In this document: piece after piece, positions 1 through 10,400 of the stretch
How positions within the stretch are numbered: the first letter of the stretch is position 1
Layout of the letters: every line of letters begins with the position of its first letter
Translations under genes and position numbers: made by a program
Notes under the pieces: generated by a model
What the model was told of the DNA's origin: nothing
The model's input: only the letters and a program-made list of their open reading frames with translations
The model's database searches: none
Origin: Nemophila menziesii
Lineage: Eukaryota; Streptophyta; Magnoliopsida; Boraginales; Hydrophyllaceae
Direction of reading: 5' to 3'
DNA length: 64,000 nt
Assembly (NCBI GenBank): GCA_029959085.1
Contig: JARWIR010000038.1
Coordinates: forward strand, 4,658,915-4,722,914

Positions 1-202
1 CTTCTTTATCTCTTTTGTTTTTCTCTCGAACTAGGCTTTCGGGATTATCAAAGATCACGATATCTCCAAGCATATACCAAAACCTGTAAATCTTAGAAAG
101 CAATAACAACCCAAAGCGTAAAACTGAAAAATAAAAATTAAAACTAAACTAAAAACTAGCAACTAAAACACTTACGGCTAACACCGTGGTCACACGCTAC
201 CG

Positions 203-220
203 TCCCCGGCAGCGGCGCCA
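203..220 (-). other. primer-binding site, tRNA-Asp type
   Basis: Minus-strand TGGCGCCGCTGCCGGGGA lies six bases inside the LTR end. It matches the 3' end of plant tRNA-Asp except for one position, and is identical to the site at 7369-7386. Confidence 0.75.
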
Positions 221-226
221 AAAACT

Positions 227-2015
227 TGGTGTCTCCTAGTGTGTTCACCTAAAAAGGCAAGACACGTACCGCAAGTGTACGGGTCGTCCAAGTAATATCC
301 GGTAAACGGGATTTCGATCTTAGGGACGGATTAATTATGATTAAAGTGTTATGCAATAAATGGAAATAGTTGCTTGAATGAAAAATTAAAAGTAAAGAAA
401 TAGATTTTTGTTTTGTTTTTGTTTAAAGGACTAAAGTGCAAATAAAGTAAATATTAAAGTAGATTAAAACTACTGCAAGAAAATAAATATGAAGAGACTA
501 AAAGATGAGAGAATAGTACTTGAGTCACGCTAGGTTTCACCAAAATAAACTTAATCAATGCTTCTTCTAAGGGACAAACTAGTAACTAGTAATAGTCGGG
601 ATTCTAGATTCTCCTAACCCCCGTCAGGGTGGACTTAGGAGCTATTCTCAGGTGTTACAAACCCCATCAGAGCGATCATAATCCACCTTCGAATGTCAGG
701 TTCTCTACCCAATTGGCTATAAGATTAACTAAGTCCGTCAGGATCAATAATTTCTATCTTACGTTCATTACCTATGTCAGTAATTAAACCCCCCGTTAAG
801 ATGATCACTTCCCCACCAAAGTGAATAGCCTAATTACTCAAACCTATGTCTAATTGATCAGATTAAAAATAGTGAAATTAACTTACGATAACAAACAATA
901 CTAAATTACTCAATTTGAATTAAATTATAAAAATCCCAAATCAGAAAGCATCAATTAAATAAATTAAGCTTCAACCCTTATAGCGATTCTCAAGCACTTA
1001 AGAAGTTTAGCTCATAATGGAAAATAAAACTAAAACTATGAAATTAAAAGACATAATTTTTTACATAAAGAAAATAATAAAACCTAATCAAGAGGTTGGG
1101 TTTGGCTTGAATTGAAGATATAGACAGTCTCCAGCTCCTAGCTTTCTTCCTTCCTGCTTGCTCTGACTTGAATCCTTAAGCCTCTTTGATAATTATATGA
1201 AGTGTGTATAAAAGAGGAGGTTAAGGGGTGTATTTATAGGTGTTGGAGGACCCTAGGTCGAATTTCTTGGAGTGGAAGACAAGTCAAGGACTCTTAAATT
1301 CATAGCTCTAAATTCTAGGAGAGGTAAGATTCTTCTGCTGATTTGATTTGGTCATATCTTTTTCAATACTTATCCGTTTGAGAAGTTCCAATATATGAAA
1401 CTGTTTGTCTTGGAAAGAGCTTTCTATTGGTGCAGACCACTCGTCCAGAATCCTAGCCAATCTTTAATTATGATTTAATCTTTAAAACGTGGCTGGAATT
1501 TCAGATTTCAAAAGGCAGCTTTATCTTTTCCTTCTTTGAATATATCTTTCCTAAATCTTCTTGTTTCCATGTAAATCTTCTTTCCTTTACTTCTTTATCT
1601 TGACTTGGTCTCTAAGTAATTACCATATATCTTTTAAAGCTTCACATTACATAAATAATTAAACCGCATATGCTTAAAAAGAATAAATTAATAAATCAAG
1701 AAATAGAAATAGGAAAGTGCACTCTAAAAATAGAAACTCGAGTAAAAACATTTCCTAACACTCTAAAATACACTAAGACTTTATTCTCACTTCTTCTCCA
1801 TGGATTGGTCTTTCATGAAATTCAAGAACCGATTAACTTTGCATTAAAATTAGTCAAATTTACGCACAAAAGCTCAGATTCTGCAAATAGTTAATTTCCA
1901 AGAGAAGAAAGTGCAATATGATCAATTAAGCCTAAAAGTCTATCAAATAAGTCATTTATTCACCTAAAAGGATGTCTCCAAAGGGCTAATAATTAGAACA
2001 AATAGGGAGACATCA
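227..2015 (-). repeat. 5' LTR of left-edge Athila-like element
   Basis: On the minus strand it begins TGATGTCTCC (ending at 2015) and ends GAGACACCA (at 227), giving TG...CA ends and 1789 bp. Its U3 shares order and wording with the LTR at 5886, for example TGCAC-TTTCCTATTT, GTGAAGCTTTAAA and AGxCCAAGTCAA blocks. A TATA box (CTATAAATAC, minus strand near 1231-1240) sits at the equivalent place to that in the complete element. Confidence 0.8.
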
Positions 2016-2505
2016 GATAGTAATTGGGTTTCTGGTTTTCTATGAAAGTTAATCAAGATATGCACGTCATTATGGAACTTATCGCACTGAGTGAAGGTCT
2101 AACCATGGTGGAGGAATCACGTAAGAAGGAAGTTGAGGTAGAAGTGGATTCAAGAAAGGCAATTGAGATCATTCAAACGGTGGATCATCGGAGAGGACCT
2201 GCCGCGATTTGGGTTCAACGAATTTGAGAGTATAGCAAGAAACAAGGCATTTGTGTTGAAAGGGATTTTTAGAGAAGGAAATCATGTGCGGATTGGCTAG
2301 CGAAAAGAGGTCTATCTCAAGATGAACAATATTGGCGACACTATGATCCGCAGGAAGGAATCTGGAGTTTACTTATGCGTGATCAAATGGGATGGAAGAT
2401 ACCTCGCCTTATTTATAACCCGGGGTTGATTGATGAAGTCTTAACGTAGTACGATGTTTGTATCATGATCCTATTTTGGATCTCCCATGTAATAAAAAAA
2501 GTTCA
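2016..2505 (+). pseudogene. LINE RNase H-like fragment
   Basis: Translation gives MELIALSEGL, then VEVDSRKAIEII, then after a stop VLKGIFREGN.CADWLAKRGLS. These are the conserved blocks of the RNase H-like domain at the C terminus of plant L1-type retrotransposon ORF2. The frame is interrupted (TGA near 2227, TAG near 2270), and the catalytic first block is missing because the LTR of the left-edge element abuts it. An A-rich stretch near 2490 could be the old tail. It appears to be a 3' LINE relic, probably split by the Athila insertion; the other half would lie off the window. Confidence 0.7.
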
Positions 2506-2659
2506 TAAATGGTTAATTTGAATGTTTATACTGATTGATTTTTTACTCATTATTAATTTTTATCATGTTATATCCTTATAGATGTATTTACACATATGTA
2601 TGTATGTAGATATAATATCATATTATATTGCATATACTACTACAACGTGTTTTATTAGT

Positions 2660-2960
2660 GACCAATTTATTAGCGACTACTCGCATGTTACTGGTCTTTA
2701 GCGACTAAAACATATCTCCGACTACAAACGTAGTCACGTATCACATTTGTAATTAGCGACTACACGATGTAGTCGCGAATACTATACAAGTAGTCGTTAG
2801 AGCTATTAATTACATTTTTATTTTTTTATCCTCGTAAATACCGTTGCTATTGACAAATTTTAGTAGCGACTATTTTTGTAGTCGCGGTTAACAAGTAATA
2901 ACGGCAAAATTATTATCATTAGCGACTATGTAGATGTAGTCGCTAATGATGACGATGTAT
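2660..2960. repeat. CACTA subterminal repeats (GCGACTA/TAGTCGC)
   Basis: At least eight copies of a short motif, AGCGACTA or its complement TAGTCGCT with variants, occur in both orientations within about 300 bases. Such clusters near termini are typical of CACTA elements, where they bind the TNPA-like protein. Confidence 0.7.
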
Positions 2961-3401
2961 TTATGGAAGTGTAGCATATTTTTTAAACCGGAAATCAAAC
3001 CTAAATAATTTTATCTCCAAAAGTCTCCCAAAACCCTACCAAATATTTCTTCTAATCTTCATCAATCACTTCTCCACTTTATCTTACGCTATTCACAGGT
3101 CCATCTTCCACGTGGGGCCTACTCAATCTTCAATTTCTCCACCTAATATTTTCAAAATTAGGTATTTTTCTAAGATTCACACTTTTAAAATTTTGTTTTC
3201 TTGATTATGATTATGTATTACATGTGATATGACAAGATTAGGTTATTAAAAACTTGTTTCATGATTGTATATATGATTTGTATGGTATAGAATATACATA
3301 TGGACATTTATTTTTTTATTCTTTATATTGTTGTAGTTGTTTGCTTATATCAAATTGTTAATAGACGATGGTTTCGGGTATCGACAAGAGTTTGATTAAA
3401 T

Positions 3402-4590
3402 TTGATCATTTTGTTACGACGGAATATATTAATGGGTTGGAAAAATTTATACATTTTTCTGCAAAACAAGAGGGTTTTAATGGTTTATTGTTTTGTCCAT
3501 GTAATCCTTTCTAAAAAAAATTGTCGTTTTCCCAGCCAAACGGTTAGGGCACACCTTCTAAAATACGGGGTTTTGTCCACGTATGAGGTTTGGTTAAAAC
3601 ACGATGAGAATTTAGAAATTTCCGAGGAAATCCCTACACAAATCGTAGACGATGAAATGATGAATGTGTACCTTTTAAAATACGGGGATTTGTCCACGTA
3701 TGAGGTTTGGTCAAAACACGATGAATATTTAGAAATTTCCGAGGAAATCCCTACACAAATCGTAGCCGATGAAATTATGAATGTGTATGACGATGTGAGA
3801 CTCACTTACGATTTTGGTGGTCATTCGGGTGACACCGAAATGAGAGATGAGAATAATACAATTTGTGGTAGTTTCGAATCTCTATTCGTGGCATTGGAGA
3901 CCGAATTTTACTCTGGATCTAAAGTAATGGGTTCTTTTAATTTCATTTTCAAGCTAATGCACATAAAGGTGAAGAACAAGTGGACTGACACATCATTTAC
4001 CGGGCTCCTGGAATTGTTGGGTCGTGTTTTAACTAAAGGTCATACTTTGCCCGAGTCTTGTGAGAAGTGCAACAAAAAGATGAAAAGTATGGGTATGGGG
4101 TATAGTACGATCGACGTTTGCTTGAATGATTGTACTCTATATTACAAGGAGAATGGATATCTCAAGAAATATTCAGTATGTAGTGAAACTAGATGGGTTC
4201 CAAAGAAGTGTAAGAAAGTAACGCATAAGAAAATCTGTTATTTTCCGATTGCGCCGAGGTTGCAGCGACTATGCGCTTCAAGACACACCGCCAAAGACGT
4301 GATCTAGCACCATAATGGAAAAAGTACTAATCCAGATGTGTTGCGCCATCCTATTGATGGTGATAGGTGGGAGATATTTGTAAAGCTACATGTTGAGTTC
4401 GCGAGTGAAGCTCTGAATGTAAATTTGGGCTTGGGTATCGATGGTTTTTGTCCATTCTCTATGCAGAACAACTCCTACGGCATGTGGCAAGTTATATTGA
4501 CCGTCTACAACTTACCACCTTGGTTATGCAGGAAAGAAACCATATTTCAGCTTTGTTTGTTGATTCCGGTTTCGCGATCACCCGGAAAGG
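3402..4590 (+). pseudogene. CACTA transposase (TNPD-like) pseudogene, N-terminal half
   Basis: The frame from 3402 encodes VRAHLLKYG.LSTYEVW.KHDE (transposase-associated domain), then KWTDTSFTGLLELL, LGYST-like spacing with DVCLNDCTLYYKE, C..TRW and YFPIAPRLQRL. These are recognisable blocks of plant Transposase_21/TNPD proteins. An in-frame TAG at 4305 interrupts it; the same frame then continues with LRHPIDGDRWE, FASE, GLGIDGF.PF and [11 protein letters not shown] to about 4590, where it stops abruptly. The upstream cysteine-rich part is degenerate, and the C-terminal half with the catalytic core end is lost. It cannot make an active transposase. Confidence 0.85.
3555..3788 (+). repeat. 117-bp tandem duplication inside transposase
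   Basis: Two adjacent in-frame copies of 39 codons (3555-3671 and 3672-3788) both start LLKYG.LSTYEVW and end DE.MNVY, differing at only a few residues. The family normally has one copy. The duplication keeps the frame, so it may predate the nonsense mutation. Confidence 0.9.
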
Positions 4591-4691
4591 ATGTAGTCGA
4601 TTTATTAGTGAACTGGGAAAAATATTATCTAGATGGGTGAATAGCTTGACCTTGAAACAACAACGATTATTTAGTGTTTCTATAAAACAAC
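4591..4691 (+). pseudogene. rps18: rps18 fragment (plastid-derived)
   Basis: Translation near 4595 gives [16 protein letters not shown], then LTLKQQRL and IKQ, matching the core of plastid ribosomal protein S18. Both ends are missing: the left side joins CACTA transposase and the right side joins rps16-flanking plastid DNA near 4691. It is a non-functional fragment. The transposase frame reads into it for a few codons, which shows the junction. Confidence 0.75.
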
Positions 4692-4761
4692 ACAAAATAG
4701 TGGATAAAAGCTATAGAAAGTTATAAACTGGTCACTACTCCCCCTCCCCTTTTGTATTTCC

Positions 4762-4987
4762 TTAATTGAATTTTGTTTGATTAGGGAGAAGTCCTTAAAA
4801 ACCTCTGCCTTATTTAAAATATCATGAACAACTCCACTAGGTTGAGCGCCCCTTTCAAGGAAATACATAATAGCAGGAACATTTAAATAAGATTGATTCT
4901 ATATCGGATCATAAAAACCCACTAACCTAAGATCTTTTCCCTCTCTTCAGGATCGAACAACAATTGCAACTATTCGATAGACGACTC
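4762..4987 (-). pseudogene. rps16: rps16 exon 2 (plastid-derived, two nonsense codons)
   Basis: Minus-strand translation gives [35 protein letters not shown] in pieces, then [19 protein letters not shown] and NKAEVFK, the characteristic exon 2 of plastid ribosomal protein S16. There are two in-frame stops (TGA and TAG), both explainable as C-to-T changes of arginine or glutamine codons. A further one-base shift lies near the C terminus, before a TAA at 4762-4764. Exon 1 is absent here. This is a dead plastid-derived copy. Confidence 0.85.
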
Positions 4988-5157
4988 ATTGGGATAGATA
5001 TAGATGAACATAACCCTGGAAACATATACGAAGTTTTATCCTCGTACGACTCGAGAAAAAATGATTTGATTTGCAGTTTTGTCTATGTTCTGTGTATGCA
5101 ATTCAATTTAATGAGAAAGGGATCTATAAAATCATCAAATCAATTATAATATTATTT
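4988..5157 (-). other. rps16 group II intron, 3' end with domain V
   Basis: On the minus strand, CTCGAGTCGTACGAGG and CTTCGTATA-like segments (5030-5060) form the short paired domain V typical of plastid group II introns. They lie directly upstream of rps16 exon 2, where the intron's 3' end should be. The rest of the intron is missing. Confidence 0.65.
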
Positions 5158-5385
5158 TAATGAAATGTTTTTTCTTCCTGAAAAATAAACCATTAATATG
5201 CAGAACTCAAGTTGGATAACTATCAAATAGCTCAAAAGATAATCTTAATTTAGGAATTTTCATTTATTGAGTGGTCTTTACGCCTTTTTGTTTGTCTCAT
5301 TTCAAATCTATTTTGATTCCTCTATTCTATTCTCCCAAAGTTCATTCTTTGGGAACTCCGTTTAAATTATTCCGGTGGATTCTTG

Positions 5386-5748
5386 CTAATCTGCTTCTTT
5401 TCTGATTTCGTTGAAAATCATATAAAGACAATTCATGTTGGATATAGCTAGTTGTTCAAGTATTTTGCGATTAAGAAGCAATTGTTTCTTGTACAGATCG
5501 TGTATTGATCTACTATAAATATAGGATACTCCCCTTTCGCGTATTACTGCATTTATTCAAGTGATCCACAACCGACAAAAAATTATCTTTTGCCTATCCT
5601 TATCCGGATGAGACGAAACCAAAGCTCTTATTTTGAGTTGAGTAATAGTTCGAGTAAGTCTTGAATGAGCCCCTCGAAAGCTTGATGCAAATAGAAAAAT
5701 TTTTGTTCTACGTCTCCGAGCTACATATCCCCGTTTTATATAGGTCAT
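5386..5748 (-). pseudogene. rpl20: rpl20 (plastid-derived, one nonsense codon)
   Basis: Minus-strand translation from ATG at 5748 gives [20 protein letters not shown], then [15 protein letters not shown] and RRLWIT-like ...CRLWIT, the N-terminal two-thirds of plastid ribosomal protein L20. A TGA follows where the family has an arginine codon (CGA to TGA). Beyond it the same frame continues [12 protein letters not shown], then [20 protein letters not shown], to a TAG at 5386. Length is 121 codons, normal for the family. A single transition therefore inactivates an otherwise full-length copy. An ORF extension upstream of 5748 is plastid spacer. The downstream hairpin near 5334-5355 (CCCAAAG...CTTTGGG) matches the usual plastid 3' stem-loop. 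Confidence 0.9.
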
Positions 5749-5880
5749 TGAATTAATGAAACCTTGATGGATATAATTGATTTCCTCTCTTTTAGTTATT
5801 CTTTTCCCCTTTCCTAGTCTATTCATAACGAAATGGATTTTTAGAATGTATAAAATAAAAATTCCGATAGATTTGGTACT

Positions 5881-5885
5881 ATAAC
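5881..5885. repeat. target-site duplication ATAAC, left copy
   Basis: ATAAC immediately precedes the TGATGTCTCC start of the left LTR and is repeated at 17146-17150 after the right LTR. Five bases is the expected length for a Ty3-type insertion. Confidence 0.95.
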
Positions 5886-7362
5886 TGATGTCTCCTCATT
5901 TGTGATAGTAAAATATACTCATGAGACATCATTTTAGGCTTATTTATTAGTTTATAGGTTGATTTTAGCTTATTTTAGTGCACTTTCCTATTTTGGGTCT
6001 TGATTTGTAGAATTATTATTTTTAGAGCATATTGGGTTTAATTGTTTATTTAGTGTGAAGCTTTAAAGATAATTATGGAGATTAATGAGAGTCCAAGTCA
6101 AAGACAACAACTTATGGAAGGAGATATGCATGGAAATTGGAGATAAGGAAATAATTGCTAAAAAGATGGAAAAGGAAAAGCTGCCTAAATCTGGGATTCT
6201 GCAAAGATAGACGTTTTTACCTAATAAAGAGGCCGAATTTGGTAAATTACTCCTAAAGGGTCTAGATAATTCTGTTGCGATTCTTTTGGTATCTTGTGGA
6301 GCAAAATCGGACCAATAATAAAGAAGTTATGACCAAAACAACGCAGCAGTGTTTGTCTTTATTTCCATACGAATTTGAGTTGGGCTAGGAGTCCATTACT
6401 TAACTTATCTCTAAAGAAACGAATTAGGTCAACCTCTAACCTATAAATACAGCCTCTTAACACTCTTAAATCATCCTTGGTGAAACCTTAAACCAAGAGG
6501 AAGCTTAGAACACAAGAGAGAAGTCTGGAAGGAGCTGTCATCAACAATGTCTTCTTCTACCTTTAGATTTGTAATTTCTTTCTTTTCTTTCATGAACTAA
6601 TTTTCTTTAGCTTAAGTTTTAGCATATCTGTATGAACCCTAGTTTTGATTGACATCTATCTAATTTGGGAATTTAATGTTTTAAATAGAATTATAGTTTT
6701 TATTCTCTGTTTATGTGTTTGAATTTATATTCTGTGTTCTTGTGGACGGCCGCCATTAGAATTACCATCTAGTAATTAGGATACCATTGACAACGGTGTT
6801 TAATTGCATGTTTAGCACATAACGTTTAGTTTAGGTTTGATCTGACAACCCAACCTAGCTAGATAATCACTATGGTTGAGTCTTGTGACTCTTTACCAAT
6901 TACAGGAAAAGTTTGCTTAGGAAGCCTTATTGACACAGGTAAATCCTATTTTAAACTACCGATAGCATATTGGGACCGATTAGGGACATACTACATAATT
7001 CACCCTTACATGTTTAGAACGGCAAAACTAGTGGGGATTACATGCTAATAACTTAAGCTATCTTCTCATATTACTTCTCTTTCATATTTATTTTTCTGTC
7101 TTTTAATTCCTTAGTTTAATTTAGTTTATTAGAAAAACCAAACAAAAATCTATTTATCTTTACTTTTATTTCCGTTTAGTTGTTCTAGCTTTAATTATTT
7201 GCACTTGCTATTTGCATAAGATTCTCCTAACCTCTGTAGTCTCTGCGGAACGAATCTTTATCTAAAACTTGCATACGATCTGTATACTTGCAGAACCGTG
7301 TAGTTTAGGGTGTTATTTGCACGTTAATTACATCTTATTTTATCACACCCTAGGCCCCACCA
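5886..7362 (+). repeat. left (5') LTR of Athila element
   Basis: It starts TGATGTCTCC and ends GGCCCCACCA, 1477 bp. It appears identical to 15669-17145 over its full length by eye. A TATA box (CTATAAATAC, 6441-6450) probably marks the start of transcription 30-40 bases downstream, so U3 is about 590 bases long. Confidence 0.95.
6441..6450 (+). promoter_or_regulatory. TATA box of the Athila LTR promoter
   Basis: CTATAAATAC lies about 555 bases into the LTR. The same string occurs at the equivalent place in the right LTR (about 16224-16233) and in the diverged left-edge LTR, supporting it as the conserved promoter. Confidence 0.7.
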
Positions 7363-7368
7363 AGTTTT

Positions 7369-7386
7369 TGGCGCCGCTGCCGGGGA
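7369..7386 (+). other. primer-binding site, tRNA-Asp type
   Basis: TGGCGCCGCTGCCGGGGA starts seven bases after the LTR end and is complementary to the 3' end of plant tRNA-Asp with one mismatch. This is the site usual for Athila elements. Confidence 0.85.
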
Positions 7387-7488
7387 CTACATCGTTAGTC
7401 CTTGTGCAGATATCTTGTGCTTTTATTTTTAGTTAGTTCTATTTTACGCTTTTTGTTTTTAGTTTTTGTTTTTCAGATTTAGTTACAG

Positions 7489-10400
7489 ATGGAGAACCCA
7501 AGGAGACTTGAGCTACCCATCGAATTTAGAGTAGAGCCACGAGGAATTCGCGCTCCAGAAATCCAAGCCGCTAAATTTAAACCTGATCCTGGGATGTTAA
7601 CTCAGTTTGCGTCTCATGGATTATTCAGCGGAGATGCACATCAAGATCCGATCCGATATATTCAGAAGTTCATGCAGATCTGTGATGCTTATATCATAAG
7701 AGGAGTTACTAGGGAGCAAGTATATTACTTGATGTTCCAGTTCTTCTTGACCGGATGTGCAAGCGATTGGTATGATGCCCAATACCCTCATATTATTCCA
7801 GATTGGGACAAGCTTCAAACAAGATTCCTAGACCGTTTTTATCCGGTTAGTAGACGTTTAAAAGACATGTTGGAACTTGAACAATTTATGCAAGAAGAGG
7901 AAGAGAGTTTGGGTGAAGCATGGTTACGATTTACAGAGAAGAAAGCGAGGTGTCCATATCATAGATCCTCGCCAGAATATTATTTAACCTTGTTTTATGG
8001 AGGCCTTAATGACAAATCAAGAGAGAAAGCAGATTCGGTAGGAAACGCAGGTTTTGTGTTGCTAGATCCTGTAGAAGCTGAGTTGGGGATGGAAAGAATT
8101 CTTGAAAACGAGAGAAGTTGGCCAAAGAAATCAGTAAAGGAGAACAATTCAGAATCTCTAAAGCTTAAGGAATTGGCTAAACAACTCGAAGAGCTGACAG
8201 AACAAGCCCGAACAATTGCTCAGGTAAATATGGTACGCACAATTCCTTCGTGTCTTGGTTGTGGATCAAGAAATCATGTGTGGGCAGGATGTATGAATAA
8301 TCCAGCAGTAGCTTCCGTTCAATATCCTCAAGATAACTATTACTCGAATAGTTACAATCAAGAAAGCTACACTAATTATCAACAACCTCCACAACAAAAG
8401 AGTTGGGACAGAAAACAAGAAACTAGTCAGCAACCCCAACTTCAATCTTATAATCCTCCACAACCTATTCAGAAAAAGGCACCCATTGTTAAGAAAACTT
8501 GTCAAGAACCGAAGAAAGATCCACCTAAACAATCAATGCAATTGGCAAAACAAGAACAACTCCAGAGTTTGACTTCAAGTATGACTAAATTAATGCAAAA
8601 CGTTGAGAAGAAAATAAATTATAGCCAACAGAGAGTTCGAACTCAGGAGAAGGTTATAAAGCAACTAGAGCATACTATATCACAGATGGCGAGTACATTA
8701 CAAACTAGGCCGAAAGGGCAACTCCCAAGTGACACTATTGCTCCTAGAGACGATTCTTGCCATGCAGTTGAATTGCGAAGTGGGAAGCAACTGCCTCCAC
8801 CAAGACCAGAACCAGAGCCTATCCCTATTCCAGAACAAAGGGGGGAAGAAATAATCAAAGATACAGTCAAAGAGGTAGTTCAACCAAAAAGTGTCCAAGC
8901 CGAGACACCTGATAAGACAAGACAACCAGTGGAACTCAGTACACGCCCTCCACCACCATACCCTTCACGTGTCAGGAAGAAGGACAATGACCTGGAATTC
9001 AAGAAGTTCATTGACATGTTGAAGAAATTAGAAATCAATATACCCCTTGTTGAAGCTCTCAAGAGAATGCCAAGCTACATGAAATTTATGAAAGACATTC
9101 TCTCCAACAAGCGAAGTATAGAGACTGGGGAACCAATTGGATTACCTAGGGAGTGCAGTGCTATATGTCAAAATGAGTTGCCACCAAAACTAGAAGATCC
9201 CGGAAGTTTTACAATTCCCATCGGCATTGGAGAAAATTGGACCGGGAAAGCATTATGTGATTTAGGTGCAAGCATCAATCTCATGCCTAAATCCCTGTTC
9301 GAGAAGCTTAATATCGGAGAAGTAGTACCTACATCTGTGGTACTACAAATGGCGGATCGCTCCCTCTCACGACCAATAGGTAAAATTGAAGATGTTTTAG
9401 TTAACGCGGGCTCTTTTATTTTTCCTTGTGATTTTATTATCCTTGACTACGACGAGGATAAGAATGTCCCCATCATCTTGGGTAGACCATTCTTAGCCAC
9501 GGGGCGTACACTAATTGATGTTGAGAATGGTGAGTTGATCATGAGAGTACAAGGCGAACAGATACGATTTAATGTGTTTCAGGCTATGAAATATCCTAAA
9601 GCGAAAGACGAGTGCTTCAAGGTAGATGTCATCGAAAAGATTACGCAAGAAGTCTTCAATGAAGAGAACTTAAATGATGATCTTGACAAAGCCTTAGCAC
9701 CTGAAACACCAGAACTCGAGATTCCCCCTGAAGATGTTGCTGCATTAGGATTAAACGTACGAGAATTACTTCGAGAGCCAGGTGACATTGAACCAATGAA
9801 ACAACCATCTATAATATGTCCACCTGTTCTCGAAGAAAAACCACTTCCAGATCACTTACGCTATGCATATCTAGGTACGAACAAAACTTTGCCTGTTATT
9901 ATTTCTGCTAACCTTTCAGGTCCTCAAGAGGAGAGGCTACTTCAAGTACTTCGTGCAAACAAAGAAGCAATTGGATGGACCATTGCCGACATCAAGGGAA
10001 TTAGTCCTTCCGTTTGCAAACACAAAATCATTCTTGAAAACGAAGGTGGGCGATCTATAGAGGGACAGAGAAGACTCATGCCAGCTATGAAAGAAGTGGT
10101 GAGGAAGGAAGTTATCAAGTTGTTAGACGCAGGAATTATCTATCCGATTGCTAGCAGTGATTGGGTTAGTCCAGTGCAGTGTGTTCCTAAGAAAGGAGGT
10201 TTTACCACCACCCTTAATGATCAAGGCGAAGCCATACCATCAAGACCAGTTGTGGGATGGCGCGTGTGCATGGACTACCGGAGGCTGAACAAAGCAACAA
10301 AGAAAGATCACTTCCCGTTACCTTTCATTGATCAGATGCTAGACAAGCTTGCTGGGAGAGAATATTACTGTTTCCTAGACGGATATTCGGGTTATAATCA

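Larger units (their letters stand above)
1..2015 (-). mobile_element. Athila-like LTR retrotransposon, 5' end only (cut by window edge)
   Basis: Read on the minus strand, an LTR (2015 down to 227) is followed by a primer-binding site and about 200 bases of leader that run off the left edge. The primer-binding site, leader motif (ACGCTTT...TTTTTGTTTTT-like) and LTR layout match the complete Athila element at 5886-17145, so this is a diverged relative. A short open frame starting with ATG at 73 runs off the window and could be the start of gag; it is too short to be sure. The other LTR and target duplication lie outside the window, so completeness cannot be judged. Confidence 0.8.
2634..4590 (+). 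mobile_element. CACTA (En/Spm) transposon relic
   Basis: The left end TACTACTACAACGTG resembles the CACTACTACAA terminus of plant CACTA elements with one changed base. It is followed by many direct and inverted copies of a GCGACTA/TAGTCGC motif (about 2660-2950), the usual subterminal transposase-binding array. A broken CACTA transposase follows at 3402. No right terminus was found: the coding relic ends abruptly at plastid-derived DNA near 4590. Confidence 0.75.
4591..5885. other. nuclear plastid DNA insertion (NUPT), mosaic, left part
   Basis: Three plastid gene pieces lie together: rps18 (plus), rps16 intron and exon 2 (minus) and full-length rpl20 (minus). rps18 and rpl20 are neighbours in most plastid genomes, but rps16 is far away, so the block is a rearranged mosaic rather than a simple copy. 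Each piece is damaged. The block is surrounded by nuclear transposons and interrupted by the Athila element at 5886, which excludes plastid contamination. Confidence 0.85.

Noticed and set aside
5557..5826. An 89-residue functional ribosomal protein gene
   Set aside because: The frame starts upstream of the true rpl20 ATG in plastid spacer and ends at a nonsense codon in the middle of rpl20; it is a broken plastid-derived copy.
7369..7386. A tRNA gene near the primer-binding site
   Set aside because: Only the 18-base complement to a tRNA 3' end is present; no cloverleaf sequence surrounds it.
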